64,000 nucleotides of DNA from Belliella aquatica (GCF_014637795.1 NZ_BMFD01000002.1:213280-277279); one strand, 5' to 3'. Counted from the stretch's first letter, positions 9,322-17,390 are shown. The notes: generated by a model not told the origin, from the sequence alone. A program made the numbers and translations.

Positions 9322-9451
9322 AAATTTGTTTCTCGCGCAAAGTTAAGATTTAATACCACAAGTTAAAAAATGAAAGCAACATTCGCCGAAATAACCCAAA
9401 TAAGGATATAATTCAGTTTGGCTTTATTTACTTGATTTTGGTGATATTGAT

Positions 9452-9595
9452 CTAATCGGACTTTTTACCCCGATTTCCTTGACATCTTTTCGAACAGTAT
9501 TTGACTTCATCCCAATTTTTCTCCCACTTTTTTCTCCAAGTAAATGGACGATTACAAACAATGCATATTTTACTTGGCAAATGTTCCTTTTTCAT
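9452..9595 (-). CDS. DUF2256 zinc-ribbon mini-protein (47 aa)
   Basis: Short gene found by reading the minus strand between fahA and the MazG-like gene. It gives 47 residues: MKKEHLPSKICIVCNRPFTW, then a lysine/tryptophan-rich KKWEKNWDEVKYCSKRCQGNRG. The four cysteines in two pairs (CxxC and CSKRC) and the WxKKWxxxWDEVKYCSxRC pattern are the DUF2256 signature, a likely zinc-binding fold of unknown role. The start ATG is at 9595 and the stop TAG at 9452-9454. It is the last member of a minus-strand run, 30 bases after the MazG-like gene. Confidence 0.88.
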   Translation of the reverse strand: MKKEHLPSKICIVCNRPFTWRKKWEKNWDEVKYCSKRCQGNRGKKSD

Positions 9596-9625
9596 GCACA
9601 AAGAACTCCAAACTAAGCAAAGGGT

Positions 9626-9973
9626 TTACTTCAGTTTATCGTTATTTATATGTCTATCCTTATCCCGAATATTCTTTTTTTGAAAATTCTTTTCTAAAGC
9701 TTCTGTCAAATCAATTCCGGTTTGGTTGGCAAGGCAAATCAAAACCCAAAGAACATCAGCCATTTCATCACCCAAGTCTTTTCCTTTATCTGATTCCTTG
9801 AAAGATTGTTCGCCATATTTCCTCGACATGATTCTAGCCAACTCACCCACTTCTTCCATCAATATGGTCATGTTGGTCAACTCCCCGAAATACTTCACTC
9901 CAACTGTCTTAATCCAATGATCAACATCTTTTTGGGCTTGGGAAAGGGTGATCTCTTCTCTTTCTGTCTTCAT
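9626..9973 (-). CDS. MazG-like nucleotide pyrophosphohydrolase
   Basis: 115-residue all-alpha NTP-PPase of the MazG-like superfamily, which hydrolyses (d)NTPs to monophosphate and pyrophosphate for pool cleaning. The Mg-binding acidic motif is seen as MEEVGELARIMSRKYGEQ followed by LGDEMADVLWVLICLAN (EExxE, later ExxD). It is a single-domain form, about half the length of E. coli MazG. It lies 18 bases after dtd in the same operon. Both genes are quality-control hydrolases, which fits a house-cleaning grouping. Confidence 0.9.
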   Translation of the reverse strand: MKTEREEITLSQAQKDVDHWIKTVGVKYFGELTNMTILMEEVGELARIMSRKYGEQSFKESDKGKDLGDEMADVLWVLICLANQTGIDLTEALEKNFQKKNIRDKDRHINNDKLK

Positions 9974-9991
9974 CTTACATTGAATAATTTA

Positions 9992-10444
9992 CTAAATTCT
10001 ATTTTTACTATCAATGATGATTGTAACAGGGCCATCATTGACCAAGGCAACTTTCATATCTGCACCAAACTCACCGGTTTGTATAGATTTACCGAATTCT
10101 TTTTCTAAAACAAAAATAAACTTCTCATACATCGGAATAGCAAAATCAGGTTTAGCAGCTTTAATGTAAGAAGGTCTATTACCCTTTTTTGTACTAGCGT
10201 GCAGTGTAAATTGAGAAATCAAAAGAATATCACCATTGACATCTAGAAGGCTTTTATTCATCACTTCATTTTCGTCTGGAAATATTCTTAAATTAATTAT
10301 CTTTTTTGTTAACCATTCTAAGTCCTCTTGATTATCGGCATCTTCAATACCTAAAAGAATCATAAGACCTTTTCCAATTTCTCCCTTAATGGCAGAATTT
10401 ATGGTAACAGAGGCTTCGGATACTCTTTGAATAACTGCAATCAT
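9992..10444 (-). CDS. dtd: D-aminoacyl-tRNA deacylase
   Basis: 150 residues, exactly family size. It hydrolyses D-aminoacyl-tRNA (and mischarged Gly-tRNA-Ala) to prevent D-amino-acid use in translation. Signatures are the N-terminal MIAVIQRVSEASV, LLISQFTLHAS (SQFTL block) and the GP motif in NDGPVTIIID, the cis-proline chiral checkpoint. Start and frame are clear. The stop of the upstream NAD(P)-binding gene is 3 bases away, so translational coupling is likely. Confidence 0.96.
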   Translation of the reverse strand: MIAVIQRVSEASVTINSAIKGEIGKGLMILLGIEDADNQEDLEWLTKKIINLRIFPDENEVMNKSLLDVNGDILLISQFTLHASTKKGNRPSYIKAAKPDFAIPMYEKFIFVLEKEFGKSIQTGEFGADMKVALVNDGPVTIIIDSKNRI

Positions 10445-10447
10445 ATG

Positions 10448-11164
10448 CTAAAAATCCTGCATTTCTTTAGATGGTATTACTTCTACTTTTACCTGTTTTG
10501 GTTCATTTGCATGAAAAATCATCGCTTTCGCGACATCATAATCATGAATTGGTTGGTATTTTTTCAAAATTCTCAACCATTTTAAAGGCTTCATAAAAAT
10601 CTTAGCCACTTCCTCACCTAGTCTAAACTCTGATCGAGAGCCCAAAAGTAATGAAGGCTGAAATAGACCTAAATAGCCGAATGAAAGAGCTTTTAGATCT
10701 TCCTCTGTTTCTCCTTTTACTTTATTGTAATATACGGAAGATTGAGGATCAGCACCAAGGGCACTTACATAAAGCATTTTGTTCGCACCAAGTTCCTTGC
10801 CCCATTTGGCAAATTCAATTACAAAATCATGATCAACTTTATAAAAATTCTCTTTGGAACCCGCAGCTTTTATAGTCGTGCCCATAGAAGAATAAATGTG
10901 GATTTCAGCCTTCGATTCCTTTATCGCTTGGACGATTGGGAAATAAATACCACCCAAATCTGCGGTCCTAAGCTGCTCTTCCCAATCTAAATTTCTCAAA
11001 TCATCAAAATCTACTTTCAATTGGATCAATTTTTCATGCTTCAAGGCAAGCGTTCTTCTTCCTAAAGAAATAATCACATCATAAGACACATTTTTTAACA
11101 ATTGATGCAACAATTGCATTCCAATTAAACCGGAAGTTCCAGAAAGTATTGCTATTTTTTTCAT
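10448..11164 (-). CDS. NAD(P)-binding Rossmann-fold protein (HTATIP2/YwnB-like)
   Basis: 238 residues. The N-terminal nucleotide-binding motif is GTSGLIGMQLL (about 9-19), followed by a beta-alpha-beta arrangement with VDFDDL, YSSMGTTIKA, YVSALGADPQSSVYYNKVKGETEEDL (a YxxxK-like YYNKVKG) and FQPSLLLG. This matches atypical SDRs related to human HTATIP2 and bacterial YwnB. No substrate is known for the group. It is in the middle of the minus-strand operon between the YkvA-family gene and dtd. Confidence 0.82.
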   Translation of the reverse strand: MKKIAILSGTSGLIGMQLLHQLLKNVSYDVIISLGRRTLALKHEKLIQLKVDFDDLRNLDWEEQLRTADLGGIYFPIVQAIKESKAEIHIYSSMGTTIKAAGSKENFYKVDHDFVIEFAKWGKELGANKMLYVSALGADPQSSVYYNKVKGETEEDLKALSFGYLGLFQPSLLLGSRSEFRLGEEVAKIFMKPLKWLRILKKYQPIHDYDVAKAMIFHANEPKQVKVEVIPSKEMQDF

Positions 11165-11182
11165 AAGATTTTAGATAAAGAG

Positions 11183-11614
11183 TTACTTATTTTCACTCAA
11201 GTTTATTTGTGATTTTTCCCAAGCCAAAAAGTCTTCTACTTCATTCTTCAAAAGATTAAAAATCGCTATTAAAACAGATACGTCATCAGCAAATCCTAAC
11301 AGAGGAAGAAAATCAGGGATAATATCCATTGGAGTTACAAAGTATAAAATACCAAGAACCAACAGCCCCAGCGTTTTTGTAGAAAGTTTGTAGCTCCCAG
11401 ACCGATGTGCTGAAATCATCCGTTTAAAAATTTTAATTGGCTCAATTGCTTGATTCAATTTAGGATTGTTCTTAAGCGATTTCACCCTATGCGATGCCTT
11501 TTCAAGTAATGCTTTCAACTTACTATCTTGACCAGCGATCACTTTTGCCTTTTCTAAATATAGTAGCTTGGCTTTTTCGTAGAAGTTTACAGACTTTTCT
11601 TTAAAAGAAATCAT
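11183..11614 (-). CDS. YkvA family membrane protein (DUF1232)
   Basis: 143 residues. The N-terminal half is a basic helical region rich in lysine, and the C-terminal half holds DUF1232 with its core YFVTPMDIIPDFLPLLGFADDVSVL within a hydrophobic hairpin. The motif PMDIIPDF..PLLGFADD is diagnostic. The family is membrane-associated with unknown role. The gene is 9 bases downstream of the preceding minus-strand gene and 18 bases upstream of the NAD(P)-binding gene. Confidence 0.85.
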   Translation of the reverse strand: MISFKEKSVNFYEKAKLLYLEKAKVIAGQDSKLKALLEKASHRVKSLKNNPKLNQAIEPIKIFKRMISAHRSGSYKLSTKTLGLLVLGILYFVTPMDIIPDFLPLLGFADDVSVLIAIFNLLKNEVEDFLAWEKSQINLSENK

Positions 11615-11623
11615 ATAGTAATG

Positions 11624-12145
11624 TTAGAAGTAAATACGGATTTCAGACTTGACTTCCGTTAGGGCAATTTGAATGCCATCATTCTTTTGGTCTAGTGATC
11701 GTTGGAAGATTCTTTTTGCCAAGTCAATTCCTCTTGCTTCATCATTCATGTCTTGAAATGAAGAATTGATTAATGTCACTACACTTTCCACTGCTCTTTT
11801 GACACTCTCCCATGTTTCATCCGAAAAATATACTTGCTGAGAAAGATTGTGATTAAACTCTTCTCTCACTTCCATCAGCAATTGTGTATGCAAATCCCTT
11901 GCAGAAAATTCGGCTTGATTAACTCTTCTAACAAGGTTATTTGGGGTGATTCTCTCTAAAAGTAAACATAGCCTTTCACTAGCTTGAAGTCGAATAGGGA
12001 GAACAGTTTGTGTGTTTTGAGTTTTGAGATCTATCAATAACTTTTCCCGTTCTTTACTAAGAAAAGAAACGACAGTGAGGTACATTCCATAAATCACCAA
12101 GCCAGCTGGTAATACGATTTTTAAAAGGTCGGCTACGAAATCCAT
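11624..12145 (-). CDS. Membrane-anchored protein of unknown function, conserved type
   Basis: 173 residues. One N-terminal transmembrane segment (about residues 8-30, LLKIVLPAGLVIYGMYLTVV) is followed by a helical domain with RLQASERLCLLLERITPNNLVRRV, QLLMEVREEFNHNLSQQVYFS and a C-terminal ALTEVKSEIRIYF. I recognise the pattern as a recurrent uncharacterised Bacteroidota family but cannot name it with certainty. It is the first gene of the operon ending with the DUF2256 gene. Confidence 0.72.
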   Translation of the reverse strand: MDFVADLLKIVLPAGLVIYGMYLTVVSFLSKEREKLLIDLKTQNTQTVLPIRLQASERLCLLLERITPNNLVRRVNQAEFSARDLHTQLLMEVREEFNHNLSQQVYFSDETWESVKRAVESVVTLINSSFQDMNDEARGIDLAKRIFQRSLDQKNDGIQIALTEVKSEIRIYF

Positions 12146-12195
12146 AATTAAATTTTGATTGAACTGTGAATATCTGAAATTATTGGCGATAACAA

Positions 12196-12227
12196 ATAAA
12201 AAAAGACCATGAATACATCCATGGTCT
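12196..12227 (-). terminator. Terminator of the 92-residue gene
   Basis: AGACCATG (12204-12211) pairs with CATGGTCT (12220-12227). On the minus strand a T run follows. It isolates the gene at 12251-12529 from the operon starting at 12145. Confidence 0.8.
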
Positions 12228-12250
12228 CAAAGTATATTTAATTTTACTTG

Positions 12251-12529
12251 TTAAGCAAATGCCCTATCAGAAGCAATATTTACCTCAGCTAGTAATTTGT
12301 CAAAATCTGCATAGTCAATTTCTTTGATCATCATGATGATCGTATGAGCAAATTCCTGTTTGCACATTTTTACGCAATAGTCAAACCCATCTACCCGGCA
12401 TTCGGAAATTCTTTTCTCATCAAAGATTCTCATCAGTTCACCTTTTTTCTTAGCGCGAACGAGTAGCTGATCTTGATTCTTTTCATTAATCACGATAGAA
12501 AAAATACCGTGTAGTGATGTAATTACCAT
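12251..12529 (-). CDS. Small cytoplasmic protein of unknown function (92 aa)
   Basis: 92 residues, no signal peptide or membrane segment. It contains three cysteines (ISECRVDGFDYCVKMCKQEF) and a C-terminal amphipathic KEIDYADFDKLLAEVN. I do not recognise the family. It is a monocistronic unit with its own terminator and a long upstream non-coding region (12530-13093). Coding is supported by the terminator placement and normal codon use. Confidence 0.65.
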   Translation of the reverse strand: MVITSLHGIFSIVINEKNQDQLLVRAKKKGELMRIFDEKRISECRVDGFDYCVKMCKQEFAHTIIMMIKEIDYADFDKLLAEVNIASDRAFA

Positions 12530-12689
12530 AATTGTAAAATTGTTTCAGTCAAATTTTTGAATTTCTGTTTTACGATTTTTTTCCAATTTTCATCATTGAA
12601 GCTATTTCTAAAATATAAAATAGAATTTCAATCTTCATGATGCACCCTATACTTCGAAGTCAAAATTACTCAACTTAGACTCCTCAAAA

Positions 12690-12753
12690 AATACCCACAA
12701 CAGGGTATTTTTTTATTAAGTTGAACCTAATCCTGTTGAATAATTAGGTTCAA
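12690..12753. other. Two adjacent hairpins in the 12.53-13.09 kb non-coding gap
   Basis: First hairpin: AATACCC (12690-12696) with GGGTATT (12703-12709), followed on the plus strand by a T run. Eleven bases later comes a perfect 11-base inverted repeat, TTGAACCTAAT (12721-12731) and ATTAGGTTCAA (12743-12753). The rest of 12530-13020 is very AT-rich and I see no gene in it. The first hairpin could terminate an unseen small plus-strand transcript; the second could be a protein-binding dyad. No function is assigned. Confidence 0.5.
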
Positions 12754-13027
12754 AGAGATTCAAATATATAAACAACAAATTAAAAACCAGAGAATTAAAA
12801 ATATATTTCAACAATGATAAGTGCTATTTCTGTCGATTTTTACCAATTGATTTTTAAGAAAACTAATATCAAACATGAAAATTTGTAAATCATATTCTAC
12901 AAGATACATTTTATCACATTTTGAGATATTGAAAAATATTTTTAAAAATTTATCATTGATAAACAGACATTTACTAATTCACCCCAAATAATCTGATTTT
13001 TTAAGCTGATTTTATCGCGTGGCACCT

Positions 13028-13059
13028 TTGCTAATGTGAATAATATTGCTTTATATTTG
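13028..13059 (+). promoter_or_regulatory. Promoter of the tRNA-Ser/tRNA-Pro array
   Basis: TTG (13028-13030), 21-base spacer, TATATTTG (13052-13059): a good match to the Bacteroidota sigma-A consensus TTG-N(about 19-21)-TAnnTTTG. Transcription would start near 13065, about 30 bases before the first tRNA-like unit, so the whole array should be transcribed as one precursor. Confidence 0.75.
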
Positions 13060-13093
13060 CATCGCTTTACAGATAAAAATCATGTAAATGCAT

Positions 13094-13300
13094 AGTGAGT
13101 TGGGTGAATGGCTTAAACCAGTCGCCATAGCAAACAAACTGTTATACGGACAGATAAAAGATAGAAAGAGTTGGGTGAGTGGCTTAAACCATTCGCCGCG
13201 GCGAATAAACTGTCGTACGGACAAAAAAATAGAGAGAGTTGGGTGAGTGGCTTAAACCATTCGCCGCGGCGAATAAACTGTCGTACGGACAAAAAAATAG
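13094..13300 (+). repeat. Three tandem 5' tRNA-Ser-like units with replaced anticodon arm
   Basis: Units P1 13094-13164, P2 13165-13232 and P3 13233-13300. P2 and P3 are 68 bp and differ at one base. Each keeps the tRNA-Ser 5' acceptor strand, D-arm and the TAAACTGTCGTACGG part that enters the variable arm. In P2 and P3 the 9 bases GCAGTTTGC are replaced by the perfect palindrome TTCGCCGCGGCGAA, removing the anticodon. The T-arm and 3' acceptor strand are replaced by ACAAAAAAATAG. P1 is more diverged and has no clean palindrome. The intact tRNA-Ser follows at the same 68-bp register. P1's tail ACAGATAAAA also occurs in the leader (13071-13080). Confidence 0.85.
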
Positions 13301-13389
13301 AGAGAGTTGGGTGAGTGGCTTAAACCAGCAGTTTGCTAAACTGTCGTACGGGTAATTCCGTACCGGGGGTTCGAATCCCCCACTCTCTG
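13301..13389 (+). tRNA. tRNA-Ser(GCU)
   Basis: Acceptor AGAGAGT (13301-13307) pairs with ACTCTCT (13382-13388), discriminator G at 13389. The anticodon stem GCAGT/ACTGT encloses loop TTGCTAA with anticodon GCT. A long class II variable arm CGTACGG/CCGTAC and the T-arm GGGGG-TTCGAAT-CCCCC are complete. 3' CCA is not encoded. It is the only intact member of its array. Confidence 0.96.
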
Positions 13390-13403
13390 CAAGATACTAT
13401 AAT

Positions 13404-13477
13404 CGGGGTGTAGCGTAGCCCGGTATCGCGCCTCGTTTGGGACGAGGAGGTCGTAGGTTCGAATCCTGCCACCCCGA
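13404..13477 (+). tRNA. tRNA-Pro(UGG)
   Basis: Acceptor CGGGGTG (13404-13410) pairs with CACCCCG (13470-13476), discriminator A. The anticodon stem CCTCG/CGAGG encloses loop TTTGGGA, anticodon TGG. It lies 14 bases after tRNA-Ser and is presumably on the same transcript. CCA is not encoded. Confidence 0.96.
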
Positions 13478-13481
13478 CTTT

Positions 13482-13516
13482 AAGACTTCTTCTTTATTGA
13501 AGAAGTCTTTTTTGTT
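13482..13516 (+). terminator. Terminator of the tRNA-Ser/Pro transcript
   Basis: AAGACTTCTTC and GAAGAAGTCTT form an 11-base stem followed by a T run, directly after tRNA-Pro. The remaining bases to 13680 hold no gene I can support. Confidence 0.88.
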
Positions 13517-13680
13517 TTTAAACTTCACTCCCTCTTTTTTTTATCTTACCAAATCTTTAGAGATTCTTCTGATAACCAAGACCCATAGTGAAGAAAACAA
13601 TCAATTACACTTCCTCAATTTTTAAGGAATGTGTTTTGACCATAATTTCACAGTATAACTTTGAAGTTTTAGGAAAAAAA

Positions 13681-13712
13681 AAAAGACCAGCCAAAATCGA
13701 CTGGTCTTTTTT
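13681..13712. terminator. Terminator downstream of the DUF4394 gene
   Basis: AAAGACCAG pairs with CTGGTCTTT, with A and T runs on both sides, 22 bases beyond the minus-strand stop at 13734. Confidence 0.82.
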
Positions 13713-13733
13713 AAATTTTATAGAAATGAAAAA

Positions 13734-15257
13734 TTAGAACCCTAACCCAACTGCCATTGCTGTTGCATTGATATTAAAATCTGAAACCTTTGTAGCTGCT
13801 CCAGAAGTCAAGTTAATAGTATATACACCGGTTGATCCTGCTACTTCTAGTAAAGCGAATGCCATATTTGAATTTCCCCCAATATCAAATCCATTATCCG
13901 AAGTAAAATCAACTCCTAAATTCCCAATGGCTACCAAACCACCATCATTTGGAGGATCTTGTCTGTAAAGCATATTGGTTTGACTATCTAAAACAAACAG
14001 TACAGTTGTAGTGGCATTAGCAACATTATTCGTGTAAGCAGCACCATTGACCAATGGAGAACCTGGATTCAAATTCCCATCAATCGCAACTACAGTTCCC
14101 AAATCCGGGTGTAATCTTAGGTTTTGCCCTAAATTACTTACTAGTCTAATCCTATCTACAGTTGGATTAAAGTCAAATCCGAAGCTTGTTCCCAATAAAA
14201 GTGGATTTAACGGATTCCCAACTGCGGTTAGCTGCCCATTAGCTGTATTCACGGTCATAATCCTGCTTGTATTTGTAATTGCATAAAGTTGTCCCTTGGC
14301 AGGTCTGAAATCGAGCCCAACAACTGCCTCTCCGGTAACTAAACCTTGGAATGCAACTGAATTCATTTCTGGATCAGTAGGGTCAAATCTATAAAGCATA
14401 TTATCTTCAGAAGCTGCATAAGCCACTGGATTGGTTTTGAATGCAATCCCGATTACTGGCATATTAAAAGTCCCTACCCATGTCGCTCTACCTGAGGATA
14501 GGTTGATGGTGTAAAGTTTGGATTCATTTTCATGCCTTGTCACTGCCAAAGCAATGCTGTTGTCGGCTATAATATCAAAATTACCTGTTCCCATAAAGTC
14601 GATTCCCAAATCTCCAACCTCTTCAAGCCCGCCATCATTGGGTGGATTCTGCAGATATAGTTTGTTCTGTGAAAAATCAATATCGTACAATTGTGTTGTA
14701 CTCGCACCTGCCACACTATTTGTATAAGCTACTGCACCGATCATTGGGTTCATTCCTCCATTGATATTTCCGTCGGTGGCCACTACTGTCCCTAACTCAG
14801 GATGTAATCTTAAATTTTGTCCAGAAGCTGTTACCAACCTGATTCTATCCACTGTAGGATTAAAATCTATAGAAGCATTATCACCACTAATTGCAGGAGA
14901 AAATGAAGTTTCACCTAGAGCAGTTGCTTCACCATTATTTTCATTGATGATATAAAGTCTGCTGGAAGAACCAAGTGCATAAAGTTGTCCCGTGGCCGGT
15001 CTATAATCAATGCTTACAATATTATCACCAGAGCTTAGGCCCGTAATACTCATGACCTCCATTGAAGCATTCAATTCTCTTGCATCGTACTTTGCAATTC
15101 TATTTCCAGAAACTAGGGCAGTAAACTCTACTTCTGGCGCTTGTCCGGGCACATCCATTGTAGGAAGTGGGTCTTCTTCATTGCAGCTGAAAATTGCTGC
15201 TGAGATGGTTAAAATCGAAAAAACTCTAAGTCCTTTCATCCAATTGTTCTTTTTCAT
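13734..15257 (-). CDS. DUF4394 tandem-domain lipoprotein
   Basis: 507 residues with a lipoprotein signal (lipobox FSC, Cys25, then acidic NEEDPLP). The mature part is two copies of DUF4394, about residues 50-275 and 285-505. Each has the same landmarks: GQLYA(L/I), FNPTVDRIRLV, QNLRLHPELGTVVA.DGN, a GAVAYTN/GAAYTN segment, QNPPNDGGL/RQDPPNDGGL and a final TINL.SG.A. The repeats look like beta-propeller blades. The function of DUF4394 is unknown, and surface exposure is inferred from the lipoprotein start. It is divergent from mnmA with its own terminator. Confidence 0.88.
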   Translation of the reverse strand: MKKNNWMKGLRVFSILTISAAIFSCNEEDPLPTMDVPGQAPEVEFTALVSGNRIAKYDARELNASMEVMSITGLSSGDNIVSIDYRPATGQLYALGSSSRLYIINENNGEATALGETSFSPAISGDNASIDFNPTVDRIRLVTASGQNLRLHPELGTVVATDGNINGGMNPMIGAVAYTNSVAGASTTQLYDIDFSQNKLYLQNPPNDGGLEEVGDLGIDFMGTGNFDIIADNSIALAVTRHENESKLYTINLSSGRATWVGTFNMPVIGIAFKTNPVAYAASEDNMLYRFDPTDPEMNSVAFQGLVTGEAVVGLDFRPAKGQLYAITNTSRIMTVNTANGQLTAVGNPLNPLLLGTSFGFDFNPTVDRIRLVSNLGQNLRLHPDLGTVVAIDGNLNPGSPLVNGAAYTNNVANATTTVLFVLDSQTNMLYRQDPPNDGGLVAIGNLGVDFTSDNGFDIGGNSNMAFALLEVAGSTGVYTINLTSGAATKVSDFNINATAMAVGLGF

Positions 15258-15363
15258 AATAGTTAATTTGTTGTTTACATAATTTCCATTTACGAAGTGT
15301 GATATAGAACTGGATTTTAGATTTATTAAATTTTAAAAAAAAAAAATATCATTTCGCTATGGC

Positions 15364-15396
15364 TTGTCATGACTCATCTTATTTCTAGTAACTTTG
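15364..15396 (+). promoter_or_regulatory. Promoter of mnmA-truC
   Basis: TTG (15364-15366), 22-base spacer, TAACTTTG (15389-15396). It is about 80 bases before the mnmA start, in the gap between two divergent genes. Confidence 0.65.
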
Positions 15397-15475
15397 TGAA
15401 CCTTTCAAACAACTGGGTTTGTTTGTAAGTATCATTAAACCTCATGGACCTTGAATCCATGAAAATTTAATACAG

Positions 15476-16687
15476 ATGAATCAAAGAAAAAGAGTTGTTG
15501 TCGGTCTATCCGGTGGAGTAGACAGTTCCGTAGCCGCATTTTTATTAAAAGAGCAAGGTTATGAAGTCATTGGAATGTTTATGAAAAACTGGCATGATGA
15601 ATCAGTGACCATTTCCAATGAATGTCCATGGATGGAGGACAGTACAGATGCCATGCTCGTGGCAGAAAAATTAGGAATTCCCTTTCAAGCCATCGATCTA
15701 AGCGAAGAATACCGCGAAAGAATCGTGGATTATATGTTTGCTGAATACAAAGCAGGCAGAACTCCCAACCCAGACATTCTTTGTAATAGGGAAATCAAAT
15801 TTGATATTTTTCTAAAAGCAGCGCAGAAACTTAAAGCTGATTTTGTAGCAACAGGTCACTATTGTCAAAAAGGTGAAATTGAAGTCAATGGGAATCCAGT
15901 GTTTCAATTACTGGCTGGAGCAGATCCAAACAAGGATCAAAGCTATTTCCTTTGCCAACTTAATCAAGAACAGCTTGCTAAAGCGCTATTCCCAATCGGA
16001 CATCTTCAGAAATCAGAGGTGAGAAAAATTGCCAAAGAACAGGATTTGATAACGGCTGACAAAAAAGACAGTCAAGGCTTGTGCTTTATTGGGAAAGTCA
16101 GGTTACCCGATTTTCTTCAACAACAACTCAAACCCAAAAAAGGAGATATTATGGTGGTTTCAGAAGAGCTTTCCATCTATGATAAGAAGAAAATTCCAGC
16201 AGGAATGTCTATTGAGGATTTGGATGTAGAAACTTTGGATGGGATTTGTATGCCTGAAATTTACGATGTAAGCCAAGGAAAGAAAATCGCTGAACACAAT
16301 GGTGCCCATTACTTCACAGTTGGTCAAAGAAAAGGCTTACAAGTTGGTGGCACAGGTAAACCTTTGTTTGTGATCGCAACGGATACAAGTTCGAACGTCA
16401 TCTATACAGGACTTGGGGAGGATCATCCAGGATTATTGAGAAATGGACTTTTTGTCAAGCATGAAGATATCCATTGGATCAGGGAAGATTTAAGGCTTCA
16501 AATTGGTGAAACTGCAAAATATCAAGCAAGAATACGATATAGGCAACCATTGAGTTCTGCTACTTTATTGATGAAAGAAAATGGACTATATGTAATTTTC
16601 GATACTCCTCAAAAAGGTGTTGCCTCAGGGCAGTTTGTGGCTTGGTATCATGGGGAAGAAAGTATCGGATCTGGTACTATATTTTGA
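15476..16687 (+). CDS. mnmA: tRNA-specific 2-thiouridylase MnmA
   Basis: 403 residues. MnmA thiolates U34 of tRNA-Lys, -Glu and -Gln in the cytoplasm. The PP-loop [13 protein letters not shown] is at residues 9-21, and [22 protein letters not shown] with the first catalytic cysteine, the HYC (ATGHYC) block and [13 protein letters not shown] with the second catalytic cysteine follow. The tail DxGQRKGL-like ([15 protein letters not shown]) and the C-terminal beta-barrel are complete. It is slightly longer than E. coli MnmA (368) by inserts in the second half, as is usual in Bacteroidota. It is the first gene of a two-gene tRNA modification operon. Confidence 0.95.
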   Translation: MNQRKRVVVGLSGGVDSSVAAFLLKEQGYEVIGMFMKNWHDESVTISNECPWMEDSTDAMLVAEKLGIPFQAIDLSEEYRERIVDYMFAEYKAGRTPNPDILCNREIKFDIFLKAAQKLKADFVATGHYCQKGEIEVNGNPVFQLLAGADPNKDQSYFLCQLNQEQLAKALFPIGHLQKSEVRKIAKEQDLITADKKDSQGLCFIGKVRLPDFLQQQLKPKKGDIMVVSEELSIYDKKKIPAGMSIEDLDVETLDGICMPEIYDVSQGKKIAEHNGAHYFTVGQRKGLQVGGTGKPLFVIATDTSSNVIYTGLGEDHPGLLRNGLFVKHEDIHWIREDLRLQIGETAKYQARIRYRQPLSSATLLMKENGLYVIFDTPQKGVASGQFVAWYHGEESIGSGTIF

Positions 16688-16691
16688 TTTT

Positions 16692-17390
16692 ATGGTTTTA
16701 GAGATTCTTTTTGAAGACGATTATTATATCGCTATCAATAAACCTGCGGGACTTTTGGTCCACAAAACCAAGTTAGCGAAAGACGAGATTCCAATTTTTG
16801 CGATGCAATTGCTACGTGATCAAATTGGGCAGTGGGTTTATCCATTACATAGAATAGATAGGCCTACTTCTGGGGTTTTGCTATTTGCAAAATCGCCTGA
16901 AGCTGCAGCCTTGTTACAACCTGAATTTGCAACTACCAATATCAAAAAATACTATCTCACAGTAGTTAGAGGTATTCCTGCTGAAGATCATTTTATCATA
17001 GATCATCCTTTGAAGAAAGATTTGGATGGTACACTGCAGGATTGTAAAACAGAGTTCTGGAAATTGTCAGAAACAGAAATCCCTTTTGCCTCTACTCCAA
17101 GATACCCTACTAGTCGATATGCCCTCTTAAAAGCTTATCCGCACACTGGAAGGATGCATCAAATCAGGAGACATCTTGCACATGCCCGGCATTATATTAT
17201 TGGAGATAGTTCTCACGGAGAAAACAAGCAAAATAGATTTTTTAAAGAGAAATTTGATTTAAACAATATGTTACTTCATGCTGCAGGAATGGAGTTTATC
17301 CATCCTGTCAATAATGAAAATGTAGTGATCTCTGCTCCTATTCCTGATTATTTTCAAAAGATTCTTCTTGATATTAATCTAGATTTATAG
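16692..17390 (+). CDS. truC: RluA-family pseudouridine synthase, TruC type
   Basis: 232 residues from the ATG at 16692, four bases after the mnmA stop. The longer frame from 16617 would overlap mnmA by 71 bases and adds 25 residues with no family counterpart. The catalytic motif HRIDRPTSGVLLFAKS contains the essential aspartate; the N-terminal EDDYYIAINKPAGLLVH and PHTGRMHQIRRHLAH blocks are typical. There is no S4 domain. TruC makes pseudouridine 65 in tRNAs, and the pairing with mnmA supports a tRNA target, though an rRNA target cannot be excluded. Confidence 0.88.
   Translation: MVLEILFEDDYYIAINKPAGLLVHKTKLAKDEIPIFAMQLLRDQIGQWVYPLHRIDRPTSGVLLFAKSPEAAALLQPEFATTNIKKYYLTVVRGIPAEDHFIIDHPLKKDLDGTLQDCKTEFWKLSETEIPFASTPRYPTSRYALLKAYPHTGRMHQIRRHLAHARHYIIGDSSHGENKQNRFFKEKFDLNNMLLHAAGMEFIHPVNNENVVISAPIPDYFQKILLDINLDL

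Noticed and set aside
9501-9801. Two plus-strand frames of 60 and 85 residues
   Set aside because: They lie opposite the DUF2256 and MazG-like genes, both of which carry clear family motifs.
13094-13300. CRISPR array explanation for the 68-bp repeats
   Set aside because: No repeat-spacer alternation; the whole unit repeats, and it is derived from the adjacent tRNA. No cas gene in the window.
13437-13625. 62-residue frame starting in tRNA-Pro
   Set aside because: Begins inside a tRNA and crosses its terminator.
16617-16691. Longer N-terminus for TruC overlapping mnmA
   Set aside because: The 25 added residues are out-of-frame mnmA coding sequence with no counterpart in the family.
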